Notes: a model not told the origin generated them from the sequence alone. 51,647 nucleotides of DNA from an uncultured Alphaproteobacteria bacterium (GCA_902511405.1 CABXEZ010000008.1:1-51647); one strand, 5' to 3'. Shown: positions 35,985-45,877, counted from the first letter of the stretch. A program made the numbers and translations.

Positions 35985-37583
35985 TTACTGATCAGCAATA
36001 ATCATATCTGCTGCTTTTTCTGCGATCATAATTGTTGGGGCATTAGTATTACCAGAAGTAATATTTGGCATTATTGATGCGTCTACGACACGTAAATTCT
36101 CAATATTATGAACTTTAAGTTTATCACTAACAACAGAAGTATTATCATTTCCCATCTTACAAGTTCCTACGGGGTGAAAGATTGTTTGGGCATAATCGCT
36201 TGCAACTCTAACTATCTCATCATCACTTTGGTATTCTAAGCCTGGTCTGAATTCTATAGGATTATATTTTTTAAATGTCTGACTTTCTAAAATAATTTTT
36301 CTTATTAATTTTATACCTGCTGCAGCTACTTGCCTATCATCAGTTGTTGATAAGTAATTCATTTTAATTCTTGGATATTCTCTTGAGTCACTTGACGAAA
36401 TATTAACTTCACCTCTGCTAGTAGGTCTAATATTTGCAACAGTTGGCGTAAAGGCATTAAAATTATGAAGATTAGAGCCTCCTAATTTATCCGTACTAAT
36501 TGGCTGAACATGAAATTGTAAATTTGGAGTCTCTCTACTACTATCACTTTTGGCAAATCCACATAATTGACTTGCCCCCATAGTCATTACACCTCTTCTA
36601 AAAAAAACAAATTCCATTCCAATCATCATTTTGCCAAAAAAACTATTGATAGTTTTATTTAACGTTTTGATATTGCTTACTTTGTAAACTGGTCGTAACA
36701 TTAAGTGATCTTGTAAGTTTTTTCCAACATTAGAGTTATGATGAATTATTGGAATACCCAAATCTCTTAATTCTTTTTTATCTCCAATACCTGATGTTTG
36801 TAGAATATGTGGAGAGCCAATTGATCCAGCTGATAATATTACTTCTTTATTAACTTTTACAGTAATCAATTCACCATCTTTCCAATAAGAGATACTAACT
36901 GCTTTTTTATCTTGAAAATTTATTTGCTTAACATGTGCCTTTACTTCAATCTTTAAATTGGATCTTTTTTTTATAGGATTAAGATAGCCCACAGCAGTAC
37001 TGCATCGTAAACCGTTTTTTTCTGTTACTTGAAAATAATCACACCCAAAATTATCACCTGTATTAAAATCATTAATTTTAGGAATGCCCATTTCTGCTGC
37101 AGCATTTTGAAATTCATTTAATATATTAAGTTTTATTCTAATATCAGAGACAGATAGTGGGCCTCCTACACCATGAAATTTGTTTGCGCCCCTCTCTTGG
37201 TTTTCAGATTTAATAAAGTAGGGGAGAACATCATCCCATCCCCATCCTGTGTTTCCCTGCTGCCGCCAAATATCATAATCACGAGCTTGCCCTCTGATAT
37301 ATAAAAGGCCATTAATTGACGAGCTTCCACCTAATGTTTTTCCACGAGGGTAATTAATTGATCTCCCATTTAAATTTTCGTCAGGCTCTGTTTTAAAACA
37401 CCAATCAGTTTTTGGATTGTGCATTGTTTTGTAATAACCAACAGGAATATGAATCCATGGGTAAGTATCTTTACCTCCTGCTTCTAATAAAAGTACTTTG
37501 TGTTTAGAATTTTCACTAAGCCTATTTGCAAGAACACAACCAGCTGAGCCTGCACCAATTATTATATAATCAAACACATCCAT
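35985..37583 (-). CDS. GMC-family FAD-dependent alcohol dehydrogenase (choline dehydrogenase-like)
   Basis: Glucose-methanol-choline oxidoreductase, 532 aa. FAD-binding loop DYIIIGAGSAGCVLANRL at the N-terminus, GRSINYPRGKTLGGSSSING (GMC signature 1), SAGSIGSPHILQTSGIG (signature 2), catalytic His in HPVGTCKMG and the second catalytic residue in NTNAPTIMIAEKA. Oxidises a primary alcohol and probably feeds electrons to the respiratory chain. Its gene ends 2 bases from xsc, tail to tail; oxidation of isethionate to sulfoacetaldehyde, the Xsc substrate, is one attractive guess, choline or another alcohol being the alternatives. Confidence 0.87.
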   Translation of the reverse strand: MDVFDYIIIGAGSAGCVLANRLSENSKHKVLLLEAGGKDTYPWIHIPVGYYKTMHNPKTDWCFKTEPDENLNGRSINYPRGKTLGGSSSINGLLYIRGQARDYDIWRQQGNTGWGWDDVLPYFIKSENQERGANKFHGVGGPLSVSDIRIKLNILNEFQNAAAEMGIPKINDFNTGDNFGCDYFQVTEKNGLRCSTAVGYLNPIKKRSNLKIEVKAHVKQINFQDKKAVSISYWKDGELITVKVNKEVILSAGSIGSPHILQTSGIGDKKELRDLGIPIIHHNSNVGKNLQDHLMLRPVYKVSNIKTLNKTINSFFGKMMIGMEFVFFRRGVMTMGASQLCGFAKSDSSRETPNLQFHVQPISTDKLGGSNLHNFNAFTPTVANIRPTSRGEVNISSSDSREYPRIKMNYLSTTDDRQVAAAGIKLIRKIILESQTFKKYNPIEFRPGLEYQSDDEIVRVASDYAQTIFHPVGTCKMGNDNTSVVSDKLKVHNIENLRVVDASIMPNITSGNTNAPTIMIAEKAADMIIADQ

Positions 37584-37631
37584 TTATCTTTGTTTATATC
37601 TTTTTTTAAAAAATTTAATTAATAAGAACAA

Positions 37632-38552
37632 GTGAATTTAATTTTATTGTTTATAGGTTTGTCTTTACTTATTCTTGGGGCGGAGATAATTATTAGAGGA
37701 TCTATAAGCCTTGGTAAAAAATTAAAAGTTTCTTTATTTGCTATAGGTGTAGTTATCGTTGCTGGTGGGACGTCTTTACCTGAACTAGCAAGTAGTATTA
37801 ATGCAGTTATTACAAATCATGCTGACCTAGCCGTAGGTGCTGTGATTGGAAGCAATATCGCAAATTTAATTCTAGTTATGGCCGCTACATCTTTTTTAAT
37901 TCCTATTAGTAACATAAATCAAAATCAAATTAACCAAGCTTCGATTAATATTGGCTTAGCAATTATTTTAATTTTCATGAGTTATTTTATTTTACCTTTT
38001 AATTACCTCTTTGGTATTTTATCGATTTGTTTATTGTTCATTATTATGCTCATACAAGTAAAACAGGGCTCACTTGACGTTTCTGAAGTCGAAGAAAAAG
38101 GCGATTACTCTCTTTTAATCTCAATAATATTTATTGTGGGAGGAATAATATTACTTATTTATGGATCAGATCTTTTTGTAGAATCTGCAATAAATATTGC
38201 AAATCAATTAAATATTCCTGAAGCGATAATAGGCGTATCTTTAGTTGCTTTTGGAACTTCTTTACCTGAACTAGTAGTAGGCATATTATCTGCTATTAGA
38301 AAAAAAGTTGATTTTGCTCTTGGCAATGTATTAGGTTCAAATATTTATAATGTCTTAGGTGTTCTTGGTGTTTCTTCTTTTTTTGGTAATTTTGGTGTAC
38401 CTAGAGTTATAGGATCTTTAGATTTAATCTTTATGCTTTTTGTTACTGCAATGATTTTAGGATTTATGATTTTATTAAAAAGAATAGGGAGAACCTATGG
38501 CTCTGTTGGATTACTTCTATACGTTGGATATATTCTTTATGTTTTTAATTAA
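37632..38552 (+). CDS. Ca2+/Na+ antiporter, CaCA family (YrbG-like)
   Basis: Inner-membrane cation exchanger, 306 aa, about ten helices. The two inverted alpha repeats are explicit: GGTSLPELASSINAV with GAVIGSNIANLILV in the first half, and FGTSLPELVVGILSAI with GNVLGSNIYNVLGVLG in the second. The start is GTG 37632, since no ATG is available nearby. It is divergent from the GMC gene (48-base gap) and convergent with the decarboxylase-family gene. The exchanged ion cannot be told from sequence. Confidence 0.9.
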   Translation: MNLILLFIGLSLLILGAEIIIRGSISLGKKLKVSLFAIGVVIVAGGTSLPELASSINAVITNHADLAVGAVIGSNIANLILVMAATSFLIPISNINQNQINQASINIGLAIILIFMSYFILPFNYLFGILSICLLFIIMLIQVKQGSLDVSEVEEKGDYSLLISIIFIVGGIILLIYGSDLFVESAINIANQLNIPEAIIGVSLVAFGTSLPELVVGILSAIRKKVDFALGNVLGSNIYNVLGVLGVSSFFGNFGVPRVIGSLDLIFMLFVTAMILGFMILLKRIGRTYGSVGLLLYVGYILYVFN

Positions 38553-38558
38553 AATATT

Positions 38559-38936
38559 TTAAAGATTTTTTTCTTCTAACACTCTCTTTGCAACTCTAAA
38601 ACATTCTAATGCTTGAGGTACTCCGCAATAGATTCCTATAACATGAATGATAGCACGAATTTCCTCTTTTGAAACCCCATTGGTTATCGCTCCTCTACAA
38701 TGTATTTCCCATTCTTGCATTTTACCTAAAGCACCAATCATAGATAAGTTCATCATAGATCGTGTTTTCATATCAATTACATCATCACCCCAACCAAAAC
38801 CCCAACACCATTCTGTCATTGCTTTTTGAAAAGGAAGAGTAAAATCATCCGCTTGTTCTAAATTTTTTTCAACGTAATCTTTTCCCAACGTTGCTTTTCT
38901 TTTTTCTAATCCTTTTTTAAATAATTCCTCATCCAT
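38559..38936 (-). CDS. carboxymuconolactone decarboxylase family protein
   Basis: 125-residue AhpD-like helical protein. Conserved features: KATLGKDYVEKNL, WCWGFGWGDDVIDMKTRSM, WEIHCRGAITNGVSKEEIR and the final helices IHVIGIYCGVPQALECFRVA. The redox CxxC of AhpD is absent, so a gamma-carboxymuconolactone decarboxylase-like or ligand-binding role is more likely than peroxide reduction. It lies 72 bases upstream (in operon sense downstream) of the OYE-type gene and may belong to the same unit. Confidence 0.85.
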   Translation of the reverse strand: MDEELFKKGLEKRKATLGKDYVEKNLEQADDFTLPFQKAMTEWCWGFGWGDDVIDMKTRSMMNLSMIGALGKMQEWEIHCRGAITNGVSKEEIRAIIHVIGIYCGVPQALECFRVAKRVLEEKNL

Positions 38937-39008
38937 TATTCACCTACTGTTTTATGCAAATTATAATCATTAATAATCGCTTTGTCACTTTGGATAAAAA
39001 TTAACTTT

Positions 39009-41048
39009 TTACAAGTTAATTACTAATCTCAAAGCATCGTATATTGCTGCATGAATATTTCTAGAAGAAACTGCATCACCAATCCTAAATAAATTAAATT
39101 GATTGTTATCACTTATAATGTCTTGTTCCTCGCCATTAATAAATTTCTTGTAATCAATCTCTCCTTTGTTTTTTGAATAAGGAACTAGACTAAAGTACAA
39201 TTCATCTAAAGGCTTAATTCCATAGTTTAAAAAAACCTGATCATACGATGAATTATATTTAAAGTTTTCATCATAGTCAGAGCCAATTAGAGTATTTAAT
39301 TTATTTCCTTTAATCGATACATCTAATAATCTTTTAGCAATAGAATATGTAATTTTTTTATTTTGAAGATTTTTTAAATAAGGAGTTAAATTCATTCCCA
39401 TTATTTCAGAGGAAATTAATCTATCTGGTGTCATGAACTCAACTGTTGAACCTTCTTTTATAGCAATCTCAGCTGATTGCATTCCAGTGTGATCTCCAGC
39501 TTCGTCATAGATTAAAATACTGTCACTTAATTTAACATCTCCAGAAATTATATCCCAACTTGTGTAAACATTTTCTAAGTCTTTTTTTGTCTCAAAAAGT
39601 TCAAGATTAGGCATCCCTCCAGTTGCAATAATAATTGTGTTAGGTTTTTCATCAAGAACATCTTGATTTTCTGCTACAACATTAAAATTAAATTTAACAT
39701 TTTTTTTAGTACATTGTTGCATACGCCATTCAATAATACCAAGCATATCCTTTCTTCTCTCAGATTTTGCACATAATCTTATTTGCCCTCCAGGATCTGG
39801 AGCTGCTTCAAAAACCACAACTTCATGACCTCTTTCTCCAGCTATTCTTGCTGCTTCAAGTCCTGCAGGTCCAGCTCCAACAACTACAATTTTCTTTTTT
39901 ACTGTTGAAGGAGATATAATATTTGGAAATTTTAATTCTCTTCCGGTAGCAGCATTATGAATACATAATGCTTCTTCACCTTGGTATATTCTATCCAAAC
40001 AATAGGTTGCCCCAACGCAAGGTCTAATATCGTCTTCTCTTTTTTCTTTTATTTTAGAAACTATGTGCGGGTCTGCTAAATGACCTCTTGTCATTCCTAT
40101 CATATCAACTAATCCATTTGAAATCGCGTACCTTGCCGTGGCTACATCAGAAATTTTAGAAGCGTGAAATATTGGTATATTTATTTCCTTTTTTATTTCA
40201 CCTGCAAACTCTAAATGAGGCGCACTTTTCATTCCTTGTATGGGTATGTGTTTTGTTAATATTGGATCTGTATGAATCCTACCTTTGTTTACATTTAAAT
40301 AATCTACTAAACCTGAGTCAGATAAGATTTTTGCAATTTTTAAACCTTCTGATTTAGTAATACCACCTTCCTCTACTTCATCAAATACACATCTTATTCC
40401 TATAATAAAATCTTGACCAACTTTTTTTCTAATGTCTGAAAGAACTTCAATCGTAAATCGTAATCTATTTTCTAAACTGCCACCGTACTCTGAGTTTAAT
40501 TCATTAGTTAAAGGAGATAAAAATTGACCAATTAAATGACCTTGACCTTCTAGTTCAACCCCATCCATGCCTCCTAGTTTCATTCTTTCTGCCGCATCAC
40601 CGTACTCTTTTATTATTCTTTCAATATCCCAGCTCTCCATTACTTTTGGAAAAGCTTTATGTGCTGGCTCTCTATGTTTACCTGATGATAGAGAAGGTAA
40701 CCAATCTCCCTTACTCCATGATGTTCTTCTTCCAAGATGTGTCAATTGGATCATAATCTTACAATCCTGATCATGAATAGTGTCTGTAAGTTTTTTTATC
40801 CAAGGAACAATTTCATCTTTATAAGCATGAATGTTATCAAAGGAAGGTGGGCTATCTTTGGATACAACTGCTGATCCTGCAGTCATTGTCATTGCTATTC
40901 CACCTCTTGCTCTCTCCAAATGATAAGCAATATATCTATCTTTTGGAAATCCACCTTCATTGTAAGCTGGTTCATGGCTGGTAGTAATAATACGATTTTT
41001 TAAATGTAAATGTTTGAGTTGAAAAGTTTGTAATAAAGGATCTGCCAT
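39009..41048 (-). CDS. Old-Yellow-Enzyme/FAD-type N-demethylase-like oxidoreductase
   Basis: 679 aa, same architecture as dimethylamine/trimethylamine dehydrogenase, dienoyl-CoA reductase and N-methylproline demethylase. FMN barrel about 1-335 (LSPLTNELNSEYGGSLENR), iron-sulfur linker about 344-362, then FAD/NAD-type domains starting KIVVVGAGPAGLEAARIAGE and GGQIRL. In the linker the usual C-x2-C-x2-C-x11-C is C344-x2-A347-x2-C350-x11-C362, one ligand being Ala. The Rieske gene ends 3 bases upstream, so both are one operon. The pair recalls proline-betaine catabolism (stachydrine demethylase plus N-methylproline demethylase); the true substrate is unknown. Confidence 0.85.
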   Translation of the reverse strand: MADPLLQTFQLKHLHLKNRIITTSHEPAYNEGGFPKDRYIAYHLERARGGIAMTMTAGSAVVSKDSPPSFDNIHAYKDEIVPWIKKLTDTIHDQDCKIMIQLTHLGRRTSWSKGDWLPSLSSGKHREPAHKAFPKVMESWDIERIIKEYGDAAERMKLGGMDGVELEGQGHLIGQFLSPLTNELNSEYGGSLENRLRFTIEVLSDIRKKVGQDFIIGIRCVFDEVEEGGITKSEGLKIAKILSDSGLVDYLNVNKGRIHTDPILTKHIPIQGMKSAPHLEFAGEIKKEINIPIFHASKISDVATARYAISNGLVDMIGMTRGHLADPHIVSKIKEKREDDIRPCVGATYCLDRIYQGEEALCIHNAATGRELKFPNIISPSTVKKKIVVVGAGPAGLEAARIAGERGHEVVVFEAAPDPGGQIRLCAKSERRKDMLGIIEWRMQQCTKKNVKFNFNVVAENQDVLDEKPNTIIIATGGMPNLELFETKKDLENVYTSWDIISGDVKLSDSILIYDEAGDHTGMQSAEIAIKEGSTVEFMTPDRLISSEIMGMNLTPYLKNLQNKKITYSIAKRLLDVSIKGNKLNTLIGSDYDENFKYNSSYDQVFLNYGIKPLDELYFSLVPYSKNKGEIDYKKFINGEEQDIISDNNQFNLFRIGDAVSSRNIHAAIYDALRLVINL

Positions 41049-41051
41049 TTA

Positions 41052-42257
41052 TTATTTTTTAATAGCAGAAAATTCATTATCAGTTAATGAATTAGCAATC
41101 CATTTATTAAAGTGATGTGTTGGATTATCCAAGACAGGTGAAAAATTACCTCCATTATAAGCAGGAGAATTTCTTCCTTCTTGCATCCCTTCAATAATAT
41201 TTAAATCCTCTGATTGAATACTATGCCATTGTTTAAAATTTTGTTTTCTTAGTGACTTATAAGTATCACTAAGAGCTGCCTCCTCACCTACGTAATAAAT
41301 TTCCATATGTTCTCTAGTAAAATTATGAGAAACAGGCTCTAACCAGTAAGCATAATAGTGATCTTTGTGAATACCGATCATAACATTTGGAAATAATGCG
41401 ACATACTCAGCATGTTCTTCTTTTTCTTTAGACCATCCAGGAAAAGTTGGAAATTTTTCATTATTTTCAAACCTAGGATTGTAAACAAGCGTTCCTTGAC
41501 CTGCAAAACGATTTGGTAATCCCTGAATATGATAATGATCATCAATTTTTGAATAAGCATTTAAGCCAGGGTGAACAAAAGGTAAGTGATAACTTTCACA
41601 ATAATTTTCTATTGCGAACTTCCAATTACATTTAGCTTCTAAATTAAAATATCCATAATCTTCTGCATGAAAAATTAATTCTTGATCTTCTTTAGTCCAA
41701 AATGCAGACCATCTGTCTTCAAGAGGCTTTATATATTCTTCAAAAGGTAATTCGTTTTCTGAAATATTAACCATTATTAAATCTAACCAAATGGATGTTC
41801 GTACTTCCTTAAGACTATTTTTAGATTTATCAAAATCATCATGTTCATGTTTGTTAATTCCCCCTAAATGAGGTGTGGCAACTAAATTTCCTTCAAAGTC
41901 ATATGACCATGAGTGATAAGGACATCTCAAAACATTTTTAAGCGAACAAGTTTCTTGAATTAACTTATATCCTCGGTGACTACAGACATTATGAAAAACG
42001 CGAACTTGATGATTTTTATCTCTTATAATAATTAGAGGAATCCCTAATAAATCAATTGGCCTTGAATCCCCTGGTTTGGGGATAGAACTTGCTACGCCAA
42101 TTGTAACCCACTTATCTTCAAATATCTTCTTTCGTTCAATGTTAGTATAAGGTCCATTTAAATAACATTCATTGGGTAATCCGTGAGCGCTTTCAATTGA
42201 TTTATTAATTATGGTCAACTTATCTTTATCAATTATTTTATAAATTTCTTTTTCCAT
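41052..42257 (-). CDS. Rieske-type aromatic-ring-hydroxylating/N-demethylating oxygenase, alpha subunit
   Basis: 401 aa. Rieske [2Fe-2S] ligands C92, H94, C112, H115 (VCSHRGYKL and RCPYHSW); mononuclear iron site H224 and H229 in ENYCESYHLPFVH. The Glu-rich bridge (E217, E221) resembles the stachydrine, carnitine and glycine-betaine oxygenases rather than ring dioxygenases with a bridging Asp, suggesting removal of a methyl group from a quaternary ammonium compound. The reductase partner is not seen next to it. Adjacent OYE-type oxidoreductase would take the second methyl. Divergent from cysQ with 48 bases between. Confidence 0.88.
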   Translation of the reverse strand: MEKEIYKIIDKDKLTIINKSIESAHGLPNECYLNGPYTNIERKKIFEDKWVTIGVASSIPKPGDSRPIDLLGIPLIIIRDKNHQVRVFHNVCSHRGYKLIQETCSLKNVLRCPYHSWSYDFEGNLVATPHLGGINKHEHDDFDKSKNSLKEVRTSIWLDLIMVNISENELPFEEYIKPLEDRWSAFWTKEDQELIFHAEDYGYFNLEAKCNWKFAIENYCESYHLPFVHPGLNAYSKIDDHYHIQGLPNRFAGQGTLVYNPRFENNEKFPTFPGWSKEKEEHAEYVALFPNVMIGIHKDHYYAYWLEPVSHNFTREHMEIYYVGEEAALSDTYKSLRKQNFKQWHSIQSEDLNIIEGMQEGRNSPAYNGGNFSPVLDNPTHHFNKWIANSLTDNEFSAIKK

Positions 42258-42305
42258 AAAAATCTATAAAAACACTAATTTAGGTTCTATAAAAGTCAAA
42301 TTAAA

Positions 42306-43097
42306 ATGATTGAGAATAATGATTTGCTGCTTAAGGTTTGTAATATTGCATTAAAAGCAGGAGAAGAAATTCTTCAATACTATAACGACGATATCGAAGT
42401 TACACATAAAGATGATTCTTCACCTTTAACTAAAGCTGATTTAGCTTCCAATAAAATAATTATGAATGCTTTACAGAAGTTAGACAGGACTATTCCAATT
42501 TTAAGTGAAGAGTCGCTCGTTGAATGGAATGAAAGAAAAAATTGGATCAAATACTGGTTAGTTGATCCATTGGATGGAACAAAAGAATTTATTAAAAAAA
42601 ATGGAGAGTTTACAGTTAATATTGCTTTAATTGAAAATAATAAACCCATTCTCGGAGTTATATTCGCTCCTGTTAAATCTGATATATATCTTGCTCAAAA
42701 AAATTATGGATCTTATAAAATTAATTCTAGTTCTGAATTAATTGATTTAAAAGAAGCCAAAAAAATATTTGTCTCAAACCAATCAAACATTAAAAAAATT
42801 ATTGGTAGTCGTTCACATTCAAATCAATCTTTTGATAGTTGGGTAAATAAAAATTTTTCTAATACAGAAATTGTTCAAGCAGGAAGTTCTTTAAAATTTT
42901 GCTTAATTGCTGAAGGTGTTGCTGATATTTATCCTCGCTTTGGTCCAACTTCAGAATGGGATATAGCTGCAGGACATATAATTGTTAGTGAAGCTGGGGG
43001 TAGGGTGAGAACATTTGAAAATATCGAAATAAACTATAATGAAAAAGAGGATCTACTTAATCCTCACTTTTATGCTATAGGAAATGATAAACTTTAG
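42306..43097 (+). CDS. cysQ: 3'(2'),5'-bisphosphate nucleotidase CysQ
   Basis: Inositol-monophosphatase-superfamily enzyme removing the 3' phosphate of PAP or PAPS. Metal-site motifs ILSEES, WLVDPLDGTKEFIK and, near the end, GPTSEWDIAAGHIIV are intact; 263 residues is normal. It is the first gene of a cysQ-cysD-cysNC operon (6-base gap to cysD), so PAP recycling is coupled to PAPS production. Confidence 0.94.
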   Translation: MIENNDLLLKVCNIALKAGEEILQYYNDDIEVTHKDDSSPLTKADLASNKIIMNALQKLDRTIPILSEESLVEWNERKNWIKYWLVDPLDGTKEFIKKNGEFTVNIALIENNKPILGVIFAPVKSDIYLAQKNYGSYKINSSSELIDLKEAKKIFVSNQSNIKKIIGSRSHSNQSFDSWVNKNFSNTEIVQAGSSLKFCLIAEGVADIYPRFGPTSEWDIAAGHIIVSEAGGRVRTFENIEINYNEKEDLLNPHFYAIGNDKL

Positions 43098-43103
43098 AGC
43101 GTA

Positions 43104-44003
43104 ATGAGTCTATCACATTTAGAAAAATTAGAATCTGAGAGCATACATATAATTCGAGAGGTAGCTTCAGAGTTTGAAAATCCTGTAATGTTATATTCGA
43201 TTGGCAAGGACTCTGCTGTCATGCTTCATTTAGCATTAAAAGCTTTTTCACCAGGAAAACTTCCATTCAAATTATTACATGTAGATACAACGTGGAAGTT
43301 TAAAGAAATGATTAAATTTCGTGATGCAATTGAAAAAAAATATGAATTAGATTTATTAGTTCATATTAATGAAGAAGGAGTAAAAAATAATATTGGTCCA
43401 ATTACGCATGGATCAAAACTTCACACTGATGTAATGAAAACGCAGGCACTCAAACAGGCTTTGAATAAATATAAGTTCGATGCTGCATTTGGTGGAGCTA
43501 GAAGAGATGAAGAAAAATCAAGGGCCAAAGAAAGGGTATTTTCTTTTCGTGATCATCAGCATCATTGGGATCCAAAAAATCAAAGACCTGAACTATGGAA
43601 TTTATATAATACAAAAATAACTAAGGGAGAAAGTGTAAGAGTATTTCCTTTATCAAATTGGACTGAATTAGATGTATGGCAATATATCTATCAAGAAAAA
43701 ATTGAAATTGTCCCTTTGTACTTAGCTGCTATTCGCCCAGTTATAAAAAGAGATAATCTTCTTCTTATGGTTGATGATAAAAGATTGGATGTTAAAGAAC
43801 ACGAAGCTATTGAGAATAAGTTAGTACGTTTTAGAACCTTAGGTTGTTATCCTTTAACAGGCGCAATTGAGTCTAAAGCAAAATCTGTTGAAGAAATTAT
43901 TATTGAATTAATTAAAAGTAAAAATTCTGAGAGAGAAGGCAGGGCAATTGATAAAGATCAAATTGGTTCTATGGAAAAAAAGAAACAAGAGGGTTACTTT
44001 TGA
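43104..44003 (+). CDS. cysD: sulfate adenylyltransferase subunit 2
   Basis: ATP-sulfurylase small subunit (PP-loop enzyme) making APS from sulfate and ATP together with CysN. PP-loop [16 protein letters not shown], then [20 protein letters not shown] and [16 protein letters not shown], all typical CysD. 299 residues is normal. Its TGA stop (44001-44003) overlaps the cysNC ATG (44003) by one base. Confidence 0.95.
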   Translation: MSLSHLEKLESESIHIIREVASEFENPVMLYSIGKDSAVMLHLALKAFSPGKLPFKLLHVDTTWKFKEMIKFRDAIEKKYELDLLVHINEEGVKNNIGPITHGSKLHTDVMKTQALKQALNKYKFDAAFGGARRDEEKSRAKERVFSFRDHQHHWDPKNQRPELWNLYNTKITKGESVRVFPLSNWTELDVWQYIYQEKIEIVPLYLAAIRPVIKRDNLLLMVDDKRLDVKEHEAIENKLVRFRTLGCYPLTGAIESKAKSVEEIIIELIKSKNSEREGRAIDKDQIGSMEKKKQEGYF

Positions 44004-45877
44004 TGGATTTAGAAAAATTCTTTCAAGATCAAAACAAAAAGAAACAAGTTAAAATTTTAACATGTGGATCAGTAGATGATGGCAAATCTACTTTATTGGG
44101 AAGATTACTATTTGATTCTCAAAATATTTTTCTTGATCAAATGGATCAAGTACAAATAGAAAGTGAAAAATATGGAACTCAAGGAAAAGAAATTGATTTA
44201 GCATTATTAGTTGATGGCTTACAAGCTGAGCGAGAGCAGGGGATCACTATAGATGTTGCTTATCGTTATTTTGAGACATCTAATTGCAAATTTATTATTG
44301 CTGATACGCCTGGTCATGAACAATATACTCGCAATATGGCAACAGGTGCCTCAAATTCTGATGTAGCTATAATATTAATAGATGCACAAAAAGGAGTATT
44401 AGAGCAAACAAGAAGACATAGTTTTATTGTCAATCTTTTGGGTATTAAACATATTGTTGTTGCAATAAATAAGATGGATCTAATTAATTATAATGAAAAC
44501 GTTTTTGAAACAATCGTTGATGATTATAAAGAATTAATTAAGAATTTTACTTTTACATCAATAAATTTTATTCCATTATCAGCGCTAAAAGGTGATAATG
44601 TATTTTCAAATTTTGAAAATACTCAATGGTATAAAGGATCACCATTAATTGAAGCATTAGAGAAAGTTAATGTGTTGGATTCAAGTCAAAATAATGAATT
44701 AAGTTTCCCAATCCAATGGGTAAATAGATCTAGCGCAAACTTTAGAGGTTATTCAGGTACAATAACTGATGGAAAAATTTCAAAAGGAGATTTAATAACC
44801 ACAATATCAAGCAATATACAAACTTCAGTGAAAAATATTTATGGATCTAAAGGTGAGCTAAGTGAAGCATACTGTGGACAAGCAATCACATTAACTTTGA
44901 GTGAAGAATTGGATATTTCACGAGGAGATATTATTATTTCCAAAAAAAATGAACAGATTATCAAAGCAGATCAATTTGCATCTCATTTAATTTGGATGGA
45001 TCAAGAACCCATGCTGCCTGAGAGAAATTATATTTTTCGATTTAATAATTCTTACATTAATGGAAAAATAACTGATTTAGTTCATAGTATAAATATTAAT
45101 TCTTATGAAGAAGTTGCATCTAAAAAACTCAATTTAAATGATATCGCTTATTGTAAAGTAGCCATTGATAAAACGCATGGTATTAGCTCTTATTCTAATA
45201 ATCAAAGGTTGGGAAGTTTTGTTATAATTGATCCTTATAATAACAAAACAATAGGAGCGGGTATGATTGACCATGCTCTTCGTCGATCTAGCAATATTTC
45301 TTGGCACGAAATGTCAATTGATAAAAAAACTCGGTCTGAATTAAATTCCCAAACCCCATGTGTTGTATGGTTTACTGGATTATCAGGTTCTGGGAAATCA
45401 ACAATTGCTAATATTCTAGAGCAAAAATTGCACGCTATTGGAAAACGAACATATTTATTAGACGGTGATAACGTGCGTCATGGACTTAATAAAGATTTAG
45501 GTTTCACTGATACGGATAGGGTAGAAAACATTCGTCGAGTTGCTGAAGTATCCAAGCTAATGGTTGATGCTGGATTAATAACCTTGGTTTCATTTATCTC
45601 TCCTTTTAAATCAGAAAGACAAATGGCAAGGAATTTATTATCTTCAGACGAGTTTTTTGAAATTTTTGTAAACACATCATTAGAAGAGTGTGAAAAAAGA
45701 GATCCAAAAGGACTATACAAAAAAGCAAGAGCAGGAGATTTAAAAAACTTTACAGGCATAGACTCTTCTTACGAAGAGCCAGAAAATCCTGATCTTATAT
45801 TAAATACTTCATCAGGTAATGCTGAACAATTGACAGATCAGATTATTAATTTTTTAAAAGATAAAAATAAAATTTAA
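44003..45877 (+). CDS. cysNC: fused sulfate adenylyltransferase subunit 1/adenylylsulfate kinase
   Basis: Bifunctional CysN-CysC, 624 aa. CysN GTPase: P-loop [15 protein letters not shown], switch/G3 [18 protein letters not shown]4 NKMDL, with EF-Tu-like beta domains to about residue 440. CysC: second P-loop [14 protein letters not shown] (about 455-468), [16 protein letters not shown] and [19 protein letters not shown]. Together with CysD it makes PAPS. I take ATG 44003 over the in-frame TTG at 44000. The stop interlocks with that of the HisD-like gene (TTAA 45874-45877). No PAPS or sulfite reductase gene is in this window. Confidence 0.95.
   Translation: MDLEKFFQDQNKKKQVKILTCGSVDDGKSTLLGRLLFDSQNIFLDQMDQVQIESEKYGTQGKEIDLALLVDGLQAEREQGITIDVAYRYFETSNCKFIIADTPGHEQYTRNMATGASNSDVAIILIDAQKGVLEQTRRHSFIVNLLGIKHIVVAINKMDLINYNENVFETIVDDYKELIKNFTFTSINFIPLSALKGDNVFSNFENTQWYKGSPLIEALEKVNVLDSSQNNELSFPIQWVNRSSANFRGYSGTITDGKISKGDLITTISSNIQTSVKNIYGSKGELSEAYCGQAITLTLSEELDISRGDIIISKKNEQIIKADQFASHLIWMDQEPMLPERNYIFRFNNSYINGKITDLVHSININSYEEVASKKLNLNDIAYCKVAIDKTHGISSYSNNQRLGSFVIIDPYNNKTIGAGMIDHALRRSSNISWHEMSIDKKTRSELNSQTPCVVWFTGLSGSGKSTIANILEQKLHAIGKRTYLLDGDNVRHGLNKDLGFTDTDRVENIRRVAEVSKLMVDAGLITLVSFISPFKSERQMARNLLSSDEFFEIFVNTSLEECEKRDPKGLYKKARAGDLKNFTGIDSSYEEPENPDLILNTSSGNAEQLTDQIINFLKDKNKI

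Noticed and set aside
44003-45300. Translation elongation factor from the GTPase motifs
   Set aside because: The [16 protein letters not shown]-loop context, the C-terminal APS kinase and the adjacent cysD identify CysN.
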